A stretch of 64,000 nucleotides of DNA, taken from NCBI RefSeq assembly GCF_001905825.1, contig NZ_LIVV01000005.1, forward strand, positions 202,594 to 266,593, written 5' to 3'. Origin of the DNA: Streptomyces sp. CB02009. GTDB lineage: Bacteria > Actinomycetota > Actinomycetes > Streptomycetales > Streptomycetaceae. Positions 59,376 through 64,000 of the stretch are shown here, one piece after another (positions within the stretch are counted from its first letter, which is position 1; the number at the start of each line of letters is the position of its first letter). Below the pieces are notes generated by a model that saw nothing but the letters and a program-made list of their open reading frames with translations, ran no database searches and had not been told where the DNA came from. Made by a program: the position numbers and the translations under genes.

Positions 59376-60193
59376 GCGCGGACGATCTCCTCCTGGAGCT
59401 CCGTCACCCACCGGGAGCGGTCCTCGGGGCACTCCAGGTACAGCTCGCGCGCGTAGTGCCGCGTCTCGTACCCGTTGGCCTCGATCCAGCGGGCCAGGGT
59501 CTGCGCGGTCGGCAGGATGGTGTCCATCGAGCCCCGGTGCACGACGGTCGCCGCCTCCTCGATGGCGGGCAGCACACGCACCTCGACGCCCTCCACGGCC
59601 GTCCCCTCCGGGACGGTCATGCCGGCGTGCACGAGGACCGAGCCGTCACCCCGGCCCGCGTCCTCGTAGTACGCGATCCCCGGGCCGAAGCCGGTGAGCC
59701 CGGCGGCCTCCAGACGGCCGCAGAGCTCGTCGTACAGGGGCCCGATGACCGGGCCGATGTGCTGCGGGCCGAAGCTCGCGGCGACCCCGCTCAGCTCGGC
59801 GATCCGGACGGCGGGGATCTTCTTGACGACGACGTCCTGGGTGGACATGCGTCCCTCGCTTTCGATGGCCCGGAGCCGCGCGCCGACCTGGGCGAGCCGT
59901 GCCCGCGCCTCCGCCATGGCCGCTTCCAGCTCGGCCTGGCGCAGACGCAGCATGCCCCGCAGCTCGTCCGCGTCGAACTTCTCGTCGAGGATCGCCCCCA
60001 CCTGTTCGAGGGTGAAGCCGAGGTCCTTGAGCGCGATGACACGGTTGAGCAGGGCGAGCTGGTCCGCCGTGTAGAAGCGGTAGCCCGTGTGCGGGTCGAC
60101 CCGGGCCGGGCGCAGCAGTCCGATGGCGTCGTAGTGGCGCAGCATCCGGACCGACACCCGCCCGTGCCGGGCGAAGTCTCCGATGGTGAACAT
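59372..60193 (-). CDS. MerR-family regulator with GyrI-like effector domain
   Basis: A 273-residue regulator: winged HTH (about 1-70, MFTIGDFARHGRVSVRMLRHYDAIGLL), a dimerisation coiled coil (about 80-115, LRGMLRLRQAELEAAMAEARARLAQVGARL) and a C-terminal GyrI/BmrR-like ligand-binding domain (about 120-270). Such proteins sense multiple small toxic or lipophilic compounds. A 17-bp dyad with the -35-like TTGACC lies directly upstream, the distorted-spacer arrangement of MerR promoters. It starts 37 bases after the LysE stop and may be co-transcribed or autoregulated. Confidence 0.9.
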   Translation of the reverse strand: MFTIGDFARHGRVSVRMLRHYDAIGLLRPARVDPHTGYRFYTADQLALLNRVIALKDLGFTLEQVGAILDEKFDADELRGMLRLRQAELEAAMAEARARLAQVGARLRAIESEGRMSTQDVVVKKIPAVRIAELSGVAASFGPQHIGPVIGPLYDELCGRLEAAGLTGFGPGIAYYEDAGRGDGSVLVHAGMTVPEGTAVEGVEVRVLPAIEEAATVVHRGSMDTILPTAQTLARWIEANGYETRHYARELYLECPEDRSRWVTELQEEIVRA

Positions 60194-60212
60194 GACGACC
60201 CCTACGGAACGG

Positions 60213-60229
60213 CCTCACACGGTGTGAGG
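60213..60229 (-). promoter_or_regulatory. MerR-type operator upstream of the MerR gene
   Basis: CCTCACACGGTGTGAGG is a perfect 8-bp dyad around a central base. On the minus strand it begins directly after TTGACC (60234-60229), which also contains the LysE stop, as expected for a MerR site in an overlong spacer. Confidence 0.7.
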
Positions 60230-60230
60230 G

Positions 60231-60893
60231 TCAAGCGGCGCTGCTGAGGGAGAGCTTCGCGGCGAAGCCGAGGAAGAGGGCGCCGGCGGCGGAGGTGGCT
60301 CCCGCGGAGAGCCTGCGGCGGCGGCGGAAGGCGGCGGCGAGCCGGGTGCCGCCGAAGATCAGCATCGTCAGGTAGAGGAAGCTGCCGATCTCCAGGAGGG
60401 TGCCGAGCACCAGGAAGGAGAGGGCCGGGTAGGCGTACGACGGGTCGACGAACTGCACGAAGAAGGAGATGAGGAAGAGGATCGCCTTCGGGTTGAAGAG
60501 GCTGATGACGAGCGCCCTGCGGTACGGGTTCTCCCCCGGCCCGGCCTTCGTCTCCTCGGCCCCTTCGGCCGCCTCCGCCACCTCGCCGCGCGAGCGCCAC
60601 ATCTCCCGGGCCGAGCGCAGCATGCCGTACGCCATCCAGGCCAGGTAGCCCGCGCCCGCGTACTTCACGATCATGAAGAGCAGGGGGGTGGTCTGGAGGA
60701 GGGAGGCCGCGCCGAGCGCGGCCAGCGTCATGAGGACGGCGTCGCCGGTGAAGACTCCGGCGGCGGCCTTGTATCCGGTCCTGGTGCCCTTGCGGGCGGC
60801 GACGGACAGCACGTACAGCGAGTTCGGCCCCGGCAGGAGAATGATGAGGACGAGGCCCACGAGATAGGTCGGAAGATCGGTGACACCCAGCAT
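60231..60893 (-). CDS. LysE-family exporter (LeuE/RhtB-like)
   Basis: A 220-residue membrane exporter with six helices. LVLIILLPGPNSLYVLSVAARKGTRTGYKAAAGVFTGD (about 12-50) is the LysE/RhtB signature including PGPN, and NPYRRALVISLFNPKAILFLISFFVQF (about 120) matches the central loop. It exports amino acids or homoserine-like compounds. A charged Glu/Ala-rich loop (about 100-118) is longer than usual. The MerR gene follows and probably senses a related ligand. Confidence 0.9.
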   Translation of the reverse strand: MLGVTDLPTYLVGLVLIILLPGPNSLYVLSVAARKGTRTGYKAAAGVFTGDAVLMTLAALGAASLLQTTPLLFMIVKYAGAGYLAWMAYGMLRSAREMWRSRGEVAEAAEGAEETKAGPGENPYRRALVISLFNPKAILFLISFFVQFVDPSYAYPALSFLVLGTLLEIGSFLYLTMLIFGGTRLAAAFRRRRRLSAGATSAAGALFLGFAAKLSLSSAA

Positions 60894-60952
60894 GAAGCGG
60901 AGTGTCGCATGTCAGTACGACTCTCCGCCCGTGTGTTTCGTATCGCGGAAGA

Positions 60953-62533
60953 TCAGAACGCGTCGGTCGGGACGTAGGTGCCCCAGACCTCCCGCAGCGC
61001 GCCGCAGACCTCGCCGACGGTGGCGCGGGCCCTGAGGGCGTCCTTCATCGGGTACAGGACGTTGTCCGTGCCCCCGGCCGCCCGCCGCAGCTCCGCGAGG
61101 GCCGTGTCCACCGCCGCCCGGTCGCGCCCGGCCCGCAGGGCGGCGAGCCGTTCGGCCTGCTGGGCCTCGATCGCCGGGTCGACCCGCAGCGGCTCGTACG
61201 GCTCCTCGACGTCGACCGTGTAGCGGTTGACGCCGACGACGACCCGTTCGCCGCTGTCGGTCTCCTGCGCGATCCGGTACGCCGAGCGCTCGATCTCACC
61301 CTTCTGGAAGCCGCGCTCGATGGCACTGACCGCGCCGCCCATCTCCTCGACCCGGCCCATCAGCTCCAGGACGGCCGCCTCGACGTCGTCGGTCATGCGC
61401 TCCACCGCGTACGAGCCGGCGAACGGGTCGACGGTCGCGGTCACGTCCGTCTCGTACGCCAGGACCTGCTGGGTGCGCAGGGCCAGGCGGGCGGACTTGT
61501 CCGTCGGCAGGGCGATCGCCTCGTCGAAGGAGTTGGTGTGCAGGGACTGCGTCCCGCCGAGCACGGCGGCGAGGCCCTGGACGGCGACGCGGACGAGGTT
61601 GACCTCGGGCTGCTGGGCGGTCAGCTGCACGCCCGCGGTCTGGGTGTGGAAGCGGAGCATCAGCGACTTGGGGTTCTCCGCGCCGAACTCGTCCCTCATG
61701 ACCCGGGCCCAGATCCTGCGGGCCGCACGGAACTTCGCGACCTCCTCCAGGATCGTCGTGCGGGCCACGAAGAAGAAGGAGAGCCGGGGGGCGAAGTCGT
61801 CGACGTCCATCCCGGCCGCGACGGCGGTCCGCACGTACTCGATGCCGTCGGCCAGGGTGAACGCGATCTCCTGCGCGGGCGAGGCGCCCGCCTCCGCCAT
61901 GTGGTAGCCGGAGATCGAGATCGTGTTCCACTTCGGGATCTCGGTCCGGCAGTACTGGAAGATGTCCGCGATCAGCCGGAGGGAGGGCTTGGGCGGGAAG
62001 ATGTACGTGCCGCGGGCGATGTACTCCTTCAGCACGTCGTTCTGGATCGTGCCGGTCAGCCGGTCCGCCGGGACTCCCTGCTCCTCGCCGACCAGCTGGT
62101 ACATCAGCAGCAGGAGGGCGGCGGGGGCGTTGATCGTCATCGAGGTGGAGACCCGGTCCAGCGGGATGCCGTCGAACAGGATCCGCATGTCCTCGACCGA
62201 GTCGATCGCCACCCCCACCTTGCCGACCTCGCCCGAGGCGATCGGCGCGTCCGAGTCGTGGCCCATCTGCGTCGGCAGGTCGAAGGCGACGGAGAGGCCC
62301 ATGGTGCCGTTGGCGATCAGCTGCTTGTACCGGGCGTTGGACTCGACCGCCGTGCCGAAGCCCGCGTACTGGCGCATCGTCCACGGCCGGCCGGTGTACA
62401 TCGACGGGTACACCCCACGGGTGAAGGGGTACGTGCCCGGCTCGCCCAGCTTCTCCGCCGGGTCCCAGCCCTCCAGCGCCTCCGGTCCGTAGACCGGCTC
62501 GATGGGCAGTCCCGACTCCGACTCGCGCGCCAT
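60953..62533 (-). CDS. methylmalonyl-CoA mutase family large subunit (substrate unassigned)
   Basis: A 526-residue (beta/alpha)8-barrel subunit without a B12-binding domain, so a small subunit gene must exist elsewhere. It keeps Tyr (MYTGRPWTMRQY, about 46) and Arg (IEYVRTAV, about 235), the pair that favours methylmalonyl-CoA over isobutyryl-CoA, and the His of RFHTQTAG. The Gln of SGYHMQEAG is Ala here (SGYHMAEAG, about 213), unlike classical methylmalonyl-CoA mutase, so the exact acyl-CoA is open. TRTIQND-type GTIQNDVLKEY and SLHTNSFDEAIALPTD are retained. GGGAGG precedes the ATG by eight bases. Confidence 0.87.
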   Translation of the reverse strand: MARESESGLPIEPVYGPEALEGWDPAEKLGEPGTYPFTRGVYPSMYTGRPWTMRQYAGFGTAVESNARYKQLIANGTMGLSVAFDLPTQMGHDSDAPIASGEVGKVGVAIDSVEDMRILFDGIPLDRVSTSMTINAPAALLLLMYQLVGEEQGVPADRLTGTIQNDVLKEYIARGTYIFPPKPSLRLIADIFQYCRTEIPKWNTISISGYHMAEAGASPAQEIAFTLADGIEYVRTAVAAGMDVDDFAPRLSFFFVARTTILEEVAKFRAARRIWARVMRDEFGAENPKSLMLRFHTQTAGVQLTAQQPEVNLVRVAVQGLAAVLGGTQSLHTNSFDEAIALPTDKSARLALRTQQVLAYETDVTATVDPFAGSYAVERMTDDVEAAVLELMGRVEEMGGAVSAIERGFQKGEIERSAYRIAQETDSGERVVVGVNRYTVDVEEPYEPLRVDPAIEAQQAERLAALRAGRDRAAVDTALAELRRAAGGTDNVLYPMKDALRARATVGEVCGALREVWGTYVPTDAF

Positions 62534-62659
62534 TGGCTGTGCCTCCCGATGAGATTGGGCCCTGCTCACAGCATGCGCGGATCGTGACCTTCGCGCGCAA
62601 CCGCACACGCGCGGGAAGCATCTCTGGGTACATACGAATCGTCTCGGGGGGCAACACCA

Positions 62660-63550
62660 ATGAAGCGGTCTTCTTCCGTCATACGCAGAGTGGTTCTGGC
62701 AGCGGCCTCGGTGGCCCTCGCCGCCGGTTGCACGGCCCAGGCGGCCGGCTCCGGAGGCGGCACCGGGAGCCCGACGGGCGCACCGGCCACGTCGGCCTCC
62801 GCGCCGACCGACGCCCCCACCGAGGACGGCAAGCCGCCGTCCCCGTCGGACTCGGCCGCGACGCCCACCGACGCGCCCACGGGGACGCCCTCGGGGACGC
62901 CGTCCGGGTCCGCGGGCACCAAGGCCGTGATGGGCGACGGGGACGAGAACGAGCAGGTCCGCGAGCTCCAGGCGCGGTTGCGGCAGCTCAAGCACTTCGA
63001 CCGGGCGCCGACCGGCTTCTACGGGACGATGACGGCCGGCTCGGTCAAGGAGTTCCAGAAGAAGCAGGGCCTGCCGCTGACGGGATCGGTCGACGAGGAG
63101 ACCTGGCAGCGGCTGCTCGGCGCGAGCCGGAAGCCGACCGCCGACGAGCTGAAGCCGTCGACGACCAACGAGCTGGACACCCCCGACGCGCGGTGCATGA
63201 CCGGCCGGGTGCTGTGCATCAGCAAGGAGAGCCGGACCCTCGCCTGGATGATCGACGGCAAGGTCGTCTCGTCGATGGACGTCCGCTTCGGCTCGGAGAA
63301 CACCCCGACCCGCGAGGGCATCTTCACCGTGGAGCGCAAGGTCCGGCAGGACTGGTCGCGGCTGTACCACACGCCGATGCCGCTCTCGATGTACTTCAGC
63401 CGGGGCCAGGCGGTGCACTACTCGTCGGACTTCGCGGCGCGCGGCTACAACGGGGCCTCGCACGGCTGCGTCAACGTCCGGGACCGGGCCAAGCTCACGA
63501 CCCTCTTCGACCAGGTGAAGGTCGGCGACAAGGTCGTCGTCCACTGGTGA
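62660..63550 (+). CDS. lipoprotein L,D-transpeptidase with peptidoglycan-binding domain
   Basis: A 296-residue exported lipoprotein: lipobox ALAAGC (about 24), a Ser/Thr/Pro-rich linker (about 27-88), a PG_binding_1 domain (about 95-152, VRELQARLRQLKHFDRAPTGFYGTMTAGSVKEFQKKQG) and a YkuD domain (about 180-296) with the full motif ASHGCVNVRD (Cys about 273, His about 271) and the upstream His AVHYSSD. It forms 3-3 cross-links in peptidoglycan. Unlike the paralogue at 39853 it keeps SHGC. Stands alone; ATG after GGGGGG. Confidence 0.92.
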   Translation: MKRSSSVIRRVVLAAASVALAAGCTAQAAGSGGGTGSPTGAPATSASAPTDAPTEDGKPPSPSDSAATPTDAPTGTPSGTPSGSAGTKAVMGDGDENEQVRELQARLRQLKHFDRAPTGFYGTMTAGSVKEFQKKQGLPLTGSVDEETWQRLLGASRKPTADELKPSTTNELDTPDARCMTGRVLCISKESRTLAWMIDGKVVSSMDVRFGSENTPTREGIFTVERKVRQDWSRLYHTPMPLSMYFSRGQAVHYSSDFAARGYNGASHGCVNVRDRAKLTTLFDQVKVGDKVVVHW

Positions 63551-63593
63551 CCGGGGGCCCCGTCGACCGGTGACTCGGGAGGGGGAGGGAGAG

Positions 63594-63632
63594 GGCGCGG
63601 GTGGGACCGGGGGAACGTGTCCCACCCGCGCC
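63594..63632. terminator. hairpin after the L,D-transpeptidase gene
   Basis: 14-bp perfect stem GGCGCGGGTGGGAC/GTCCCACCCGCGCC with an 11-base loop, between convergent genes. Confidence 0.75.
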
Positions 63633-63729
63633 ATGTGCGCGGAGCCGTAGGTACGGGGGGAACCCCGGCTCACTGCGCGGCCGATGACCAGTCGGCACAC
63701 TCAGTACTGCGCCGACGGGTCCAGAAGTG

Positions 63730-64000
63730 TTACACCGGGAGCGGAACGCGCGCGCCGACGCCGATTCCGAGGGGCGGTACGGCGGTGAGACCGGCGGTGT
63801 CGGGGGCCGAGGAGCGGGCCGTGTCGCGGCGGTCCCGGCCGCCGTCGCCGTTCCGACCGTCGCGGTCGCCGCCACGCCCGTCGCCGCTTCCCCGGTCGTT
63901 CCCGTCGCCCTTGGGGTCGTCGTCGGACCCGTCCTTCGAGTCGTCCCCGCCGCTGCCGCCGTCCTGCGGCGCGGACGTGCCGCCGAGGATCCGGTCGCAG
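63730..64000 (-). CDS. Asp/Gly/Arg-rich protein, C-terminal part only (5' end beyond the window)
   Basis: An open frame enters from the right edge and ends with TAA at 63732-63730. The visible 90 residues are GDGNDRGSGDGRGGDRDGRN-type low-complexity sequence followed by DTAGLTAVPPLGIGVGARVPLPV. Third positions are strongly GC, supporting coding. The mix of Asp, Gly and Arg suggests an extracellular or disordered tail. No domain is visible, so no function is assigned. Confidence 0.5.
   Translation of the reverse strand, partial: CDRILGGTSAPQDGGSGGDDSKDGSDDDPKGDGNDRGSGDGRGGDRDGRNGDGGRDRRDTARSSAPDTAGLTAVPPLGIGVGARVPLPV

Noticed and set aside
62534..62659. Cobalamin riboswitch upstream of the mutase-family gene
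   Set aside because: The gap is short and shows no B12-box-like segment or multi-stem fold; the mutase uses B12 as cofactor, which is not itself evidence of a riboswitch.

Overview
The window is chromosomal DNA of a Streptomyces or close relative. It is very GC-rich with almost every third codon position G or C, uses many GTG starts, overlaps genes by four bases, and carries actinomycete gene sets such as sigQ/afsQ1/afsQ2, secreted proteins with Streptomyces-type sorting signals, and a nonulosonic acid wall-polymer locus. No rRNA, tRNA, CRISPR array, prophage or complete insertion sequence was seen. One MITE-like element lies at 23700-23892.

Layout. 1-4938: end of a quinone-reducing flavoprotein, a gamma-glutamylcyclotransferase-like gene, purine nucleoside phosphorylase and a phosphopentomutase-like phosphosugar mutase. 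5190-16307 (minus): an eight-gene Pst-like cluster (pstC, pstA, a stalked PstS-like protein, a giant PBP-domain surface protein, a secreted PBP protein, an Ig-like LASTG protein, a sortase homologue lacking its catalytic His and Cys, and pstB). 16386-20090 (minus): a DUF1508-like gene, a PH-domain membrane protein, a class F sortase and its probable substrate. 20406-23699: deoC, an aldehyde dehydrogenase and a half-length partner lacking the catalytic domain. 23970-26945: a TetR regulator divergent from an FMN reductase and DHA2 efflux pump. 26878-33306: small secreted proteins, a uridine-kinase-like P-loop protein, the sigQ/afsQ1/afsQ2/lipoprotein signalling locus, VanZ and PspC proteins. 33480-43262: adenosine deaminase and mixed metabolic, regulatory and wall genes. 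43380-51914: thymidine phosphorylase, cytidine deaminase, a BMP-type nucleoside ABC importer and an M20 amidohydrolase. 52031-59223: nonulosonic acid polymer genes. 59372-64000: MerR, LysE, a methylmalonyl-CoA-mutase-type enzyme, an L,D-transpeptidase and the tail of an Asp/Gly-rich protein.

How the genes work together. Two stories dominate. First, nucleoside scavenging: uptake (49331-50389 with 45139-49225), deamination (cdd, add), phosphorolysis (deoA, purine nucleoside phosphorylase), pentose-1-phosphate isomerisation (the mutase), aldol cleavage (deoC) and acetaldehyde oxidation (aldehyde dehydrogenases). Six of these units carry the same 12-bp palindrome, CTACGCGCGTAG or a one- or two-base variant, beside a -10 element. 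This points to one repressor controlling the dispersed set; no obvious gene for it is in the window. Second, the cell envelope: the Pst-like cluster with stalked binding proteins and a dead sortase, a class F sortase with its substrate, two L,D-transpeptidases, and the nonulosonic acid cluster.

The Pst-like cluster with its pseudo-sortase is the best candidate for an undescribed system.
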